This document shows, piece after piece, positions 42,350-51,383 of a stretch of 58,780 bases of DNA. Position 1 is the stretch's first letter; each line of letters begins with the position of its first letter. The stretch covers positions 1 to 58,780 of the forward strand of contig NZ_LGEL01000033.1 in assembly GCF_001636695.1 (NCBI RefSeq). Reading direction: 5' to 3'. The position numbers and the translations under genes were made by a program. The notes below the pieces were generated by a model, which saw only the letters and a list, made by a program, of their open reading frames with translations, did not search any database and was not told where the DNA came from. This DNA is from Pedobacter panaciterrae. GTDB taxonomy: Bacteria; Bacteroidota; Bacteroidia; Sphingobacteriales; Sphingobacteriaceae.

Positions 42350-44722
42350 TTATTCATACTTTAAAGCCTCAACAGGGTTTGCCTTCGCAGCTCTGTAGGC
42401 TTGAAAGCTAACCGTTAGAAAAGCAATGATTGTAGTTCCTGCTATTGACAGGAATACAACAGACAAAGATATGCTCGTTCGGAATTCAAAATTAGTGAGC
42501 CATCTGTTCATCAGATAATAAGCCAAAGGCACACCAATGCAAGCAGCGACAAATACCATTTTAAGGAACGAAACCGACAACAATCTCATAATATTGCTCA
42601 CTGACGCGCCCAGTACACGACGCACACCAAATTCCTTCGTACGCTGTTCCGCACTATAAGCCACCAGGCCATAAAGCCCTATGCAGGAAATAAATATTGC
42701 GATGCCACCAAAAAGGTTGGCAATTATACCCAGAATCTTTTCAGACTGCATTTTTTTGGCGTAAAGATTATCCACAAACTTAATGTCGACCGGATAGGCT
42801 GGATTCAGCCTTTTTGCTACGGCTGAGATCAGTTCCACATTCCGGCTTACGCTGTTGGCCGAATTCATTCGCATGCTTATTCTATAGCCATTGTCTCTAT
42901 TAAAATTGATGACCAGTGGTTTTGCAGGCTGATAAGGTGATTCCCAGATGAAGTCTTTGAACACCCCAATTACCTTCAAATCCTTGCCATTAAGTCTCAC
43001 CCTGGTGCCCACCGGATTTTGCAGGTTCATCACCTTCACCGCCGAAGTGCTCAGTAAAACTCCTTCCATATCAGAGGCAAAGTCTTTGGAAAAATCACGT
43101 CCTGCTACTAGCTCCACACCGCTAGTCTTCACAAAATCATAAGCTGTTTCTAAACGGTTAAAAACAATATCCTCTCCTCCTGGAGGCCGGTTGGGCCATT
43201 CGAAACCCGAAAACCAGTTACTCGCGCTTGAAAGACTGCCAGCAGCCTGGTTTACGGCGGTGACGGCCCCTGTTTTCAGGACTTCCGTTTTAAAGATCTC
43301 AAATTTATTGTAAAGCTCGCCCTCCTGAGGCAATTCTACCAGTAGATTTGGGTTGTAGCCAATCGGCCTGTCTTTAATGAAATTAATCTGCTTGTAGATC
43401 ACCAGCGTAGCGATGATCAGCATAATGGCAAAGCAAAACTGGCCAACGACCAACACCTGCCTCAAATTGACAGGGACTGACTTTGCTCTTGCGGTCTTTC
43501 TTTTTAAAGTTTGAACGGGGTTGAAGGCAGAGAGGAATAACGCAGGATATAATCCTGACAATAAACCGGTTATCGCTACTACTCCAAAAATGACCAGCCA
43601 ATACCAGGCATTGCCATAGGCTATGGAGATTTCTGTACTCAGCAAATTGTTGAACATGGGCAAAGTCAGCTCTACAATGGTTACTGCCACCAATACGCTT
43701 CCCAATGTCAGCACCATTGCTTCCGTAAGGAACTGTACAACCAGTGAGGCCCTTGTGGCGCCAATAGTCTTTTTGATACCTACTTCCTTTGCCCTGCGCT
43801 CCGATTTGGCAGTCGCCATATTCATGAAATTGATGCAGGCTATCAATAAGATGCCAAAGGCCAGGCCAACAAACAGATAAATTTTTTCTATGTCACCACC
43901 AACATTTTTTCCATTAACGAATTTACTATAGAGGTGTGTTTTAGCGAATGGAAATAAGAAATTTTCCCCCCTCGTATCAGGAGTTCGCTCATTAAACAGG
44001 CCTTTAATTTTGCTGTTGATTAAATCGACTTTTGATGGGTCGTTTACCTTGACCATCACCGGCCAGCTGAAGTCGCTCCAGTTCCAAATTTTGATATTTC
44101 CCTTTATCGACTCAAGGAAAGACCAGGGCATGACATAATCGAACTTAATGGAAGTATTGGCAGGAAAGTTTTTGATCACACCGGTGATCGTCAGGTTCCT
44201 ATCGTTGTTGTATTTTATGCTTTTGTTGAGCACATTGACGCCGCCAAACAACAGCTTTGCGGTCTGTTCCGTTACGACAACAGAATTCGGTATATCAAGC
44301 GCTGTAGTGGGATTACCAGCTATAAATTCGTAATTGAAGATCTTCAGTAACTCAGGATCTGCAAATAATGCCGCCTTTTTGAAGCTTGTTTTGCCATTGG
44401 CAATGAGTGTGTTCCCACCTCCAACGATGCGTGCTACCGCATCAATTTCCGGAGCACGTTCTCTGATCGCTGCGTGGATAACATTCCCCGGCTCACCACC
44501 CGTACTGGTAATCTTGCCTGATGCATCCTGGAAATTGATAAGCACTTGATAAACCTTGTCTGCATCTTTGAATCCCTTATCGTAATTCCATTCGTAGCTC
44601 ACGTACAAAAGCAGTAAAAGGCAGGAGGCCAGGCCTATTGCCAGACCAATAATATTAATCGCCGAAGAAGTCTTGTTTCTCCAGAGGTTTCGCAAAGCGA
44701 TTTTTAAATTTAGTCTGAACAT
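42350..44722 (-). CDS. FtsX/MacB-type ABC permease (paralogue 1)
   Basis: A 790-residue permease without an ATPase domain. The first membrane segment is at about 20-43 (INIIGLAIGLASCLLLLLYVSY) and a large MacB-type periplasmic domain covers about 45-240. FtsX domain 1 (about 285-400) carries NFMNMATAKSERRAKEVGIKKTIGATR. A second periplasmic domain and second FtsX domain follow (about 665-790) with YGLVAYSAEQRTKEFGVRRVLGAS, ending NPVEALKYE. Such stand-alone permeases are common in Bacteroidota and are thought to work in lipoprotein or peptide export or mechanotransmission with a MacB-like ATPase encoded elsewhere. Its upstream region has a sigma54-like promoter and a box identical in spacing to those of paralogue 2. 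Confidence 0.92.
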   Translation of the reverse strand: MFRLNLKIALRNLWRNKTSSAINIIGLAIGLASCLLLLLYVSYEWNYDKGFKDADKVYQVLINFQDASGKITSTGGEPGNVIHAAIRERAPEIDAVARIVGGGNTLIANGKTSFKKAALFADPELLKIFNYEFIAGNPTTALDIPNSVVVTEQTAKLLFGGVNVLNKSIKYNNDRNLTITGVIKNFPANTSIKFDYVMPWSFLESIKGNIKIWNWSDFSWPVMVKVNDPSKVDLINSKIKGLFNERTPDTRGENFLFPFAKTHLYSKFVNGKNVGGDIEKIYLFVGLAFGILLIACINFMNMATAKSERRAKEVGIKKTIGATRASLVVQFLTEAMVLTLGSVLVAVTIVELTLPMFNNLLSTEISIAYGNAWYWLVIFGVVAITGLLSGLYPALFLSAFNPVQTLKRKTARAKSVPVNLRQVLVVGQFCFAIMLIIATLVIYKQINFIKDRPIGYNPNLLVELPQEGELYNKFEIFKTEVLKTGAVTAVNQAAGSLSSASNWFSGFEWPNRPPGGEDIVFNRLETAYDFVKTSGVELVAGRDFSKDFASDMEGVLLSTSAVKVMNLQNPVGTRVRLNGKDLKVIGVFKDFIWESPYQPAKPLVINFNRDNGYRISMRMNSANSVSRNVELISAVAKRLNPAYPVDIKFVDNLYAKKMQSEKILGIIANLFGGIAIFISCIGLYGLVAYSAEQRTKEFGVRRVLGASVSNIMRLLSVSFLKMVFVAACIGVPLAYYLMNRWLTNFEFRTSISLSVVFLSIAGTTIIAFLTVSFQAYRAAKANPVEALKYE

Positions 44723-44762
44723 GGCTGTATTGATCTATCAATTAGACAAGGGTGAATGATCT

Positions 44763-44786
44763 GCAATTTACCAAGTTTGTGCCAAG
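44763..44786 (-). promoter_or_regulatory. Sigma54-like -24/-12 promoter of permease 1
   Basis: On the minus strand TTGGCACAAACTTGGTAAAT matches the -24 element (TGGCAC) exactly and the -12 element (TTGC) imperfectly. It lies about 55 bases before the ATG. The same sequence occurs before the second permease at the same relative place. Confidence 0.55.
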
Positions 44787-44848
44787 AGTGGGTATGTCTT
44801 TTAATTTGCTATAAAACAGTGTTTTAATTCTGGTTCAATAATAAAATC

Positions 44849-44888
44849 GTTCATTATCGAACTACAGGTGTACAGTGTCGGACAGTAG
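44849..44888 (-). promoter_or_regulatory. Conserved upstream box of permease 1, candidate enhancer
   Basis: GTTCATTATCGAAC, then a GTAC and a CGGACAGTAGTT segment, are shared with 47727-47766 and start 63 bases upstream of the sigma54-like promoter in both cases. The surrounding DNA has diverged. An enhancer-binding protein site is the natural reading for a sigma54 promoter. Confidence 0.5.
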
Positions 44889-45012
44889 TTGATTCCTTGT
44901 AATTCGACCCACATCACCGGTGACCCTCGCTAGCTCCGATCTTTGCCGTCCCGATACCTATGATCCCAATCCCTGTTTGGGCTCCCGCCCCAATCCCCGT
45001 CATCTCCATTCC

Positions 45013-45085
45013 CGTCATCTCGACGCTAGGAGAGATCTCTTGAACGGGCATAACCAATAGATCTCTCCTAAGGTCGAGATGACGG
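45013..45085. repeat. Palindromic repeat, single copy
   Basis: Arms CGTCATCTCGACGCTAGGAG and CTCCTAAGGTCGAGATGACG with GAGATCTCTTG / AATAGATCTCTCC inner parts enclose a short loop. It lies in the 513-base gap between the two permeases, upstream of permease 1 and beyond its promoter box. The remainder of the gap is pyrimidine-rich without visible genes. Confidence 0.9.
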
Positions 45086-45235
45086 AAGTTTATATTGCTT
45101 AGTCATGATTTTTTTTTGCCTTTCTCTTAACTGAAAACAGACAATTTGTTGGCTGTAGGACATACCCCACTGATAGTCTACCAGATGATAACCTTTATGG
45201 TTATAGTATCAATTTCTCTTATTATGATTAGTCTA

Positions 45236-47608
45236 TTACTCGTATTTCAAAGCCTCAACGGGGTTTGTTTTTGCAGCTTTATAAGCTTGAAAACCGACCG
45301 TTAGAAAAGCAATAATTGCAGTGCCTGATATTGCTAGCAATACAATAGACAATGATATGGAAGTTCTGAATTCAAAACCTGTGAGCCATCTGTTCATCAG
45401 GTAATAGGCTAGAGGTACACCAATACAAGCTGCAACAAATACCATTTTCAGGAAGGATAGCGAAAGTAAGTTCATAATATTCCCGACAGAAGCGCCAAGT
45501 ACACGGCGTACGCCAAACTCTTTTGTACGCTGCTCTGCACTGTAAGCCACCAGTCCGTAAAGTCCCATACACGAAATCAATATGGCAATGCCTCCAAACA
45601 AATTGGCAAGTATGCCCAGTATTTTTTCCGACTGTAGTTTTTCTGTATACAGGTCATTAACAAAATTAATTTCAACCGGGTATCGCGGATTGAGGCTTTT
45701 GGCAACAGCCGAAATCAGCTCAATATTCTTGCTCAAACTATTTGCAGGATTTAAACGCAGGTTGATGTTTCCCCCATGATATTTGCTGAAATTGATCACC
45801 ATTGGGCGTCCCGAATGATAAGGCGAATCCCAAAGAAAATCCTTGAAAACACCAATAATTGTTAGCTGATTGCCAAATAGATTTACAGACTTTCCAATGG
45901 GATCGTTCAGCTTCATCATCTTCACCGCGGTGCTGCTCAGTAAAATTGCAGCTGTATCTGATGCAAAATCCTTAGAAAAATCACGTCCGGTTAGCATTTG
46001 CACACCATTGGTCTTTACAAAATCATATTGGGTCTCTAGTCGGTTAAACACAATTTCCTCGCCTTGTTTGTCTACCCCGGGCCATTTTAGTCCATAAAAC
46101 CAATTGTTTACATGGGTCATACTGCGCGATGCCTGGTTTACAGCAGTAACTGCACCGGTCTTTAACACTTGCTCTTTGAACAATTCAAACTTGTCGTGCA
46201 ATTCGCCATTTTGAGGCATCTCTGCAAGTAAATTAATGTTGTAGCCTACTGGTCTGTTCTTGATAAACTGTATTTGCTTGTAAATGACCATCGTTGCAAT
46301 GATCAGCATTATGGCAAAACAAAACTGCCCTACAACCAGTACCTGCCTCAGGTTAATAGGAATGAGCCTGGCTCTTGCCGTTTTCTTTTTTAAAGTCTGA
46401 ATAGGGTTAAAGGACGACAGGAACACAGCCGGATAGATACCCGCTAAAAGACCTGTTAACAAGGCTACCGACAAAATGCCAAGCCAATAGCCCATATTCA
46501 TGTAGTCGATGGTGATTTCTTTATCCAGCAGATTATTGAACATAGGTAAAGTAGCTTCAACAATAGTAAGTGCAATTAATACTGCCACCATTGTTAGCAC
46601 CATTGCTTCAGTAAGAAACTGCGTAACCAGAGAACCCCTGGTTGCACCAATCGTTTTTTTAATGCCTACTTCCTTTGCTCTGCGTTCTGATTTAGCCGTA
46701 GCCATGTTCATGAAATTGATACAAGCGATTAGTAAAATACCAAAGGCCAGCGCAATAAACAGATAAATACGTTCTATATCGCCGCCTATATTCTTGCCGT
46801 TTAAAAATTCGCCATGTAAATGCAGATCCGAAAAAGGGTATAAGAAGTTTTGATTTTTTTGTGCTGTATAGGTTTCATTGAACAGTTTTTTTACCTTGGA
46901 GTTGATCAGATTCAATTTAGCTTTGTCGTTAACCTTTGCTATTGCCAGGTAGCTAAAATCTCCCCAGCCCGGATTTCTAGCCTCATCATCTATAATTTGA
47001 AAAAAAGACCATGGCATCAGATAATCAAAACGGAGTGAGCTGTTAGCCGGATTGTCTTTAATTACACCGGTTACCCTAAGGTCAATCTTGTTTGCATATT
47101 TTACCGTTTTGTTCAGTACATCGGTAGTGCCAAATAACAGCTTGGCAGTCCCCTCGGTTAACACCACGGCGTCTGGTGTATTTAGCGCAACAGCAGGGTT
47201 GCCCGCTATAAACTCATAGCCGAATATTTTTAGGATTTCCGGATCAGCGAAGAGATCAACTTTTTTAAACCCATTTTCCTTATTTGCGATGAGCGATTCA
47301 TTACCACCAGCAATACGGGTGATTAGATCTACTTCGGGGATTTTGTTCCTGATTGCCATTGCAATCTGGTTGCCAGGCGATGTTCCTGTCCTTGTAATCT
47401 TTCCGGATTCATCCTGAAAGTTGGTCATCACCTGATAAATCTTATCTGAATCCTTGTACTGACGGTCAAAATTCATTTCGTAATTCACATACAGCAATAA
47501 TAGGAGGCAAGCGGATAAGCCAACTGCCAGACCAACTATATTGATAATAGAAGAAGTCTTGTTTCTCCAGAGATTGCGTAAGGCGATTTTTAAATTGAGT
47601 CTGAACAT
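45236..47608 (-). CDS. FtsX/MacB-type ABC permease (paralogue 2)
   Basis: A 790-residue paralogue of the permease at 42350-44722, of the same length and nearly identical in the FtsX cores (NFMNMATAKSERRAKEVGIKK, YGLVAYSAEQRTKEFGVRR, NPVEALKYE). The periplasmic domains are more diverged, which suggests different ligands or partner proteins. The gene is in the same direction but has its own promoter copy, so the two are likely controlled in parallel and not as one operon. No ATPase gene is in the window. It arose by tandem duplication that included the promoter and enhancer region. Confidence 0.92.
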   Translation of the reverse strand: MFRLNLKIALRNLWRNKTSSIINIVGLAVGLSACLLLLLYVNYEMNFDRQYKDSDKIYQVMTNFQDESGKITRTGTSPGNQIAMAIRNKIPEVDLITRIAGGNESLIANKENGFKKVDLFADPEILKIFGYEFIAGNPAVALNTPDAVVLTEGTAKLLFGTTDVLNKTVKYANKIDLRVTGVIKDNPANSSLRFDYLMPWSFFQIIDDEARNPGWGDFSYLAIAKVNDKAKLNLINSKVKKLFNETYTAQKNQNFLYPFSDLHLHGEFLNGKNIGGDIERIYLFIALAFGILLIACINFMNMATAKSERRAKEVGIKKTIGATRGSLVTQFLTEAMVLTMVAVLIALTIVEATLPMFNNLLDKEITIDYMNMGYWLGILSVALLTGLLAGIYPAVFLSSFNPIQTLKKKTARARLIPINLRQVLVVGQFCFAIMLIIATMVIYKQIQFIKNRPVGYNINLLAEMPQNGELHDKFELFKEQVLKTGAVTAVNQASRSMTHVNNWFYGLKWPGVDKQGEEIVFNRLETQYDFVKTNGVQMLTGRDFSKDFASDTAAILLSSTAVKMMKLNDPIGKSVNLFGNQLTIIGVFKDFLWDSPYHSGRPMVINFSKYHGGNINLRLNPANSLSKNIELISAVAKSLNPRYPVEINFVNDLYTEKLQSEKILGILANLFGGIAILISCMGLYGLVAYSAEQRTKEFGVRRVLGASVGNIMNLLSLSFLKMVFVAACIGVPLAYYLMNRWLTGFEFRTSISLSIVLLAISGTAIIAFLTVGFQAYKAAKTNPVEALKYE

Positions 47609-47640
47609 GGCAGCAGTGATCTAACGATTAAGATTAGAAT

Positions 47641-47664
47641 GCAATTTACCAAGTTTGTGCCAAG
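47641..47664 (-). promoter_or_regulatory. Sigma54-like -24/-12 promoter of permease 2
   Basis: The minus strand carries the same TTGGCACAAACTTGGTAAAT sequence found before permease 1, about 50 bases before the ATG. Conservation of this block amid diverged flanks indicates function. Confidence 0.55.
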
Positions 47665-47726
47665 AAAAGATATGCGATTTAAATTGTTGTATTTCAGTTG
47701 TTTGTGTTTTGTTTAGAGATGCCACT

Positions 47727-47766
47727 GTTCATTATCGAACGTAAGGCGTACGCTGCCGGACAGTAG
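47727..47766 (-). promoter_or_regulatory. Conserved upstream box of permease 2, candidate enhancer
   Basis: The same elements as at 44849-44888 (GTTCATTATCGAAC, GTAC, CGGACAGTAGTT), again starting 63 bases upstream of the sigma54-like promoter. Confidence 0.5.
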
Positions 47767-47864
47767 TTAGTTCGTTGTCACATCCTTGCCGTCATCGCTT
47801 GACATCTGTTGTCACTCCCGATCCTCATCCTGTGGCCGTCATTGCTAACCCTCATCCCTCGGCC

Positions 47865-48357
47865 TTCATCCCTCGGCCGTCATCTCGACGATAGGAGAGA
47901 TCTCTTGTTTACACATAGTTCAAGAGATCTCTCCTATCGTCGAGATGACGGAAAATTTAATCAGATCAGACTCGTATTCAATTAACGTAATCACCTTCAT
48001 CCCTCGGCCGTCATCTCGACGACAGGAGAGATCTCTTGTTTACACATAGTTCAAGAAATCTCTCCTGTCGTCGAGATGACGGAAAATTTAATCAGATCAG
48101 ACTCATATTCAATTAACGTAATCACCTTCATCCCTCGGCCGTCATCTCGACGATAGGAGAGATCTCTTGTTTAGACATAGTTCAAGAGATCTCTCCTGTC
48201 GTCGAGATGACGGAAAATTTAATCAGATCAGACTCATATTCAATTAACGTAATCACCTTCATCCCTCGGCCGTCATCTCGACGACAGGAGAGATCTCTTG
48301 GTTACGCCTCTTCAAGAGATCTCTCCTATCGTCGAGATGACGGAAAATTTTAATTAG
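47865..48357. repeat. Tandem array of palindromic repeats, 131-bp period
   Basis: Four copies of a 74-bp palindrome (start points 47878, 48009, 48140 and 48271) are separated by an almost identical linker containing CAGATCAGACTC and TTCAATTAACGTAATCACC. This gives three full 131-bp units and a fourth cut short after the palindrome. Arm variants GATAGG and GACAGG occur in copies 1 and 2 with matching changes on the opposite arm. Copies 3 and 4 are mixed. The array fills the middle of the 921-base gap between permease 2 and a histidine kinase gene; no gene is visible there. Confidence 0.95.
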
Positions 48358-48432
48358 ATTAAGCTTAATAAACGCAATGTGTCTTTTTTATGTTAAAAAA
48401 GAGATATGCTTTACTGTTTTGAGGTCCAATAT

Positions 48433-48462
48433 TTTGATTATAGCCAAATATTAGAATCTTTG
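48433..48462 (+). promoter_or_regulatory. Probable promoter of the histidine kinase gene
   Basis: TTTG at 48433-48436 and AATCTTTG at 48455-48462 (one mismatch to TAnnTTTG) are 18 bases apart, giving a leader of about 60 bases before the ATG at 48530. Confidence 0.4.
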
Positions 48463-48529
48463 TAGAGATGAGGAATGTATGAGAAATTGATTTTGATCTC
48501 AACATTGGGTTACATATTAAAGATGCACA

Positions 48530-49879
48530 ATGAGTATAGCAAGAAAAATAACACTTCTTTTCGCTATTTTATCTGCAATTATCATTTCTTTATTGAGTGG
48601 TTTTGTCTGGTATTTTGCAAACGATTTTGCTTTTGAAGATTTTTATAAAAGATTAGAAGCCAGAGTTAACATCGCTGCGGAAATTAGACTTGCTAACGAT
48701 AAAAGCGACAACATGTATGCTAAAGTCCGTAATCAATATTTAGAACGTTTACCGGATGAGAAGGAATTTATTATTGAAAAAGGTGACATCAATAATGTAA
48801 AATTAGGCGTCGAGTTACCACCGAGTTTTTACGAGAAAATTAAGAGGCTTAAAGTAGCCCGTTATCGTAAAGAAAATCATTTTTATGTTGGAAAATATTT
48901 TACTGGAAATCAACAGGATCGCATTATTATTGTTTCGGCTAATGACCCCTTTGGGTTCAGAGAACTACAGGATTTGCAGAAAACGTTAATCGCTGGTTTT
49001 TTTCTATCTATTATTATGTCTTTTATAGTTGGCTGGAAGTTCTCCAACTACATGCTTAATCCATTAAGAAACATTATTAAAAGTGTAAAGAAAATAAAGG
49101 CAGAAAATCTACACTTAAGGCTTGATGTATACGGTACTGATGAAATGGCTCAGCTCTCACAAACCTTTAACAATATGTTGAACAGGTTAGAGACAGCTTT
49201 CGAAACACAGAATAATTTTATCAGCAATGCTTCACACGAGTTAAGAACACCACTGACTATTATTAGTGGCGAGGTCGAACTTGCAATGAAATCAGACGCT
49301 GATGGTCAGGACCGCTATTTGGCGCTTGCCAAAATAAAGGACGAATCAGATCGTTTAGAGACTATCCTTACAAGTTTGTTAGGATTGGCTCAAACAGGCT
49401 TCAATGGTAAAAACCACCCTTGGGAACTGGTGAGAATTGATGAATTACTTTGGGATATCAAACGCACAGTTAACCAGGTGCACCCGGAAAGTAAAATTGA
49501 ATTCGATTTTAGTAACCTGCCAGCCGATGAAGACCAGATAACGATAAAAGCAAATATTAATTTACTTAAGCTGGCTATAGCGAACATTGTAAGCAATGCC
49601 TGCAAATATTCTAACAATAAACCCGTATTGGTAACATTAGAAAGTAAGCTAAACGTATTGTCAATTGCCGTAAAAGATCAAGGGATTGGTATACCTCCCG
49701 GTGATGTACAACATATTTTTGAACCTTTTTATAGAGCTTCAAATACGTCAGAGTTTAAGGGATACGGGATTGGCCTGCCACTGTCCTTAAATATAATCCG
49801 CCTGCATCGCGGGAGCATCGCAATCAGCTCAATAGAAAATATAGCAACAGAAATTAAAGTCCTCCTTCCCGTTAAGTAA
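48530..49879 (+). CDS. Classical sensor histidine kinase (HAMP-HisKA-HATPase)
   Basis: A 449-residue membrane kinase. TM1 is at about 8-30, a periplasmic sensor of about 120 residues follows, and TM2 is at about 152-170. HAMP (about 171-225) leads into HisKA with His236 (FISNASHELRTPLTI) and a HATPase (IVSNACKYSNNKP, VKDQGIGIPPGDV, GYGIGLPLSLNII). This build normally pairs with an OmpR-type regulator encoded just upstream, but upstream there is only the repeat array. It is therefore an orphan in this window. It is followed after 58 bases by a second kinase, which may be co-transcribed. Confidence 0.92.
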   Translation: MSIARKITLLFAILSAIIISLLSGFVWYFANDFAFEDFYKRLEARVNIAAEIRLANDKSDNMYAKVRNQYLERLPDEKEFIIEKGDINNVKLGVELPPSFYEKIKRLKVARYRKENHFYVGKYFTGNQQDRIIIVSANDPFGFRELQDLQKTLIAGFFLSIIMSFIVGWKFSNYMLNPLRNIIKSVKKIKAENLHLRLDVYGTDEMAQLSQTFNNMLNRLETAFETQNNFISNASHELRTPLTIISGEVELAMKSDADGQDRYLALAKIKDESDRLETILTSLLGLAQTGFNGKNHPWELVRIDELLWDIKRTVNQVHPESKIEFDFSNLPADEDQITIKANINLLKLAIANIVSNACKYSNNKPVLVTLESKLNVLSIAVKDQGIGIPPGDVQHIFEPFYRASNTSEFKGYGIGLPLSLNIIRLHRGSIAISSIENIATEIKVLLPVK

Positions 49880-49937
49880 TTTTCATCTTGATAGGTTTAA
49901 AATTCATATTCAAAATGGTAATATAGCCTGTTTCATC

Positions 49938-51239
49938 ATGCCAAAATTCAATTTTTATCTTCTTAATTACTTTTCAAGAAAAAAAGAACTCTGGTCTGAG
50001 CTGATAGGGAGTCCCTTTAATTTCTCTTTAGAAAGCAGAATCTTTCATTCTATAAGTATTAGTCTGATTGCTTTGGCTTGTTTATACGTTCCCTATAATA
50101 TTTATGCATCTATGTATATTGCAGCATTGTCTGTTTTTCTAATTGGGTTGTTTTTTTTGCAACAATATTATTATTCCAGATTTTACGGCAAAGGACATAA
50201 TAGTACCTTATTTGGTTTAATAGGGGTTTTAATTTTAGGAGTTAACTATTTTTCTAATTCAGGAATCAATGGATCTACCGATCTGATATGGCCTGCTTAC
50301 CTGTTGCTTGTTTTTGCAATTTCTCCATATCAGCAACACCTCAAATGGCTAATTGTCTATTTGTCATGCTTCCTGATATTGCATATTCTTGAATATTACT
50401 ATCCTTCTTTAGTGAGGTATCCCTTTAGTTCCGGTAGTGGGCAGTTTGTTGATCGGATTACTGCATTTCCTATGCCGGTAGTGATCATTTATGTTGTGAT
50501 CAAATTCATGCGGCGGAGCTACGATAAAGAGCGAAAAGCTGCGGAAGAAAAGACAATAGCAGTTCAAACATTGATGTCTATCATTTCGCACGACATGAGG
50601 ACCCCACTCATGAATATACAAAGCTATCTGCAGCTATTAAATACAGGTGCGCTTGATACAGAAGACCGATTAGAACTGGAAAAAGCATTACTTAAATCGA
50701 CAAATAATACAATGGAAATGCTTTCCAATTTGTTGTTATGGTCAAAGTCGCAGATGGAAGGCCCAAATGTAAACCTGGTCACTGTAAATTTATTAGCAGT
50801 ATTGCAGGGCACAATGGAGATGGAGCAACAACATGCATTGAAAAAACAAATATCTCTGGATTATCATATCCCAGATGGCATTGAAGTGATCGCCGATGTT
50901 AATATGCTCCAATTGGTGGTACGCAACCTAATCAGTAATGCAGTGAAATTTACGCCGCATGGAGGGCAGATTACCGCTGAAGCTGTGGTGATATCAGATG
51001 AGTGCAGAATAACCGTAAGCGACAATGGAAAAGGTATTCCATTTGATAAACAGAGAGAGATTTTTTCTATTAAATCTGAACCTGAATATGGCTCTGACAA
51101 CGAAAGGGGGATTGGATTAGGTTTGGTGCTGTGCAAGGAGTTTATTGAGAGGCAAGGTGGAAGAATAGGCTTTGAAAGTAATCCGGAACACGGCTCTAGC
51201 TTTTTCATCTTTATAAAATTGAACTGCATCACATTCTGA
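49938..51239 (+). CDS. Sensor histidine kinase with polytopic membrane input domain
   Basis: A 433-residue kinase. Residues 35-190 contain about six membrane segments with little loop sequence, so it probably senses the membrane or a small molecule within it. A short linker (195-210) leads to HisKA with His218 (TLMSIISHDMRTPLMNIQSYLQLL). The HATPase has VVRNLISNAVKFTPHGGQ, VSDNGKGIPFDKQ and a G2 box, GIGLGLVLCKEFIERQGGRIGFES. It lacks a receiver domain. The stop codon lies inside a small inverted repeat (CACATTC-T-GAATGTG) that may attenuate read-through to the LuxR gene 144 bases downstream. Confidence 0.9.
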   Translation: MPKFNFYLLNYFSRKKELWSELIGSPFNFSLESRIFHSISISLIALACLYVPYNIYASMYIAALSVFLIGLFFLQQYYYSRFYGKGHNSTLFGLIGVLILGVNYFSNSGINGSTDLIWPAYLLLVFAISPYQQHLKWLIVYLSCFLILHILEYYYPSLVRYPFSSGSGQFVDRITAFPMPVVIIYVVIKFMRRSYDKERKAAEEKTIAVQTLMSIISHDMRTPLMNIQSYLQLLNTGALDTEDRLELEKALLKSTNNTMEMLSNLLLWSKSQMEGPNVNLVTVNLLAVLQGTMEMEQQHALKKQISLDYHIPDGIEVIADVNMLQLVVRNLISNAVKFTPHGGQITAEAVVISDECRITVSDNGKGIPFDKQREIFSIKSEPEYGSDNERGIGLGLVLCKEFIERQGGRIGFESNPEHGSSFFIFIKLNCITF

Positions 51240-51302
51240 ATGTGTGAAATTAATTTCTCATATTTTAAATGAAGCAATAATTTATGTTTTTAAAGTTAAT
51301 TA

Positions 51303-51323
51303 TAGGAGGTATTATACCTACTA
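51303..51323. promoter_or_regulatory. 21-bp near-perfect palindrome upstream of luxR-type gene
   Basis: TAGGAGGTAT-T-ATACCTACTA has 10-bp arms with a single mismatch and lies directly upstream of the -33 element of the LuxR-type gene. It may be an autoregulatory operator for that protein. Confidence 0.45.
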
Positions 51324-51330
51324 ATGGGTA

Positions 51331-51361
51331 TTGTTTTGTATCTTATTGAAAAGTATATTTA
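51331..51361 (+). promoter_or_regulatory. Promoter of the PAS-LuxR regulator gene
   Basis: TTG at 51331-51333 is separated by 20 bases from TATATTTA at 51354-51361, a one-mismatch form of the Bacteroidota -7 element. Transcription would start near 51368, about 15 bases before the ATG. Confidence 0.5.
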
Positions 51362-51383
51362 ACTAATACAAAACATTCTACTG

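Noticed and set aside
45188-45204. ATAACC/GGTTAT hairpin after permease 2
   Set aside because: The six-base-pair stem without a T tract is too weak to call a terminator.
47865-48357. Possible CRISPR array
   Set aside because: The repeated unit is 131 bp, the linkers are nearly identical and not variable spacers, the repeat is a long palindrome, and no cas genes are present.
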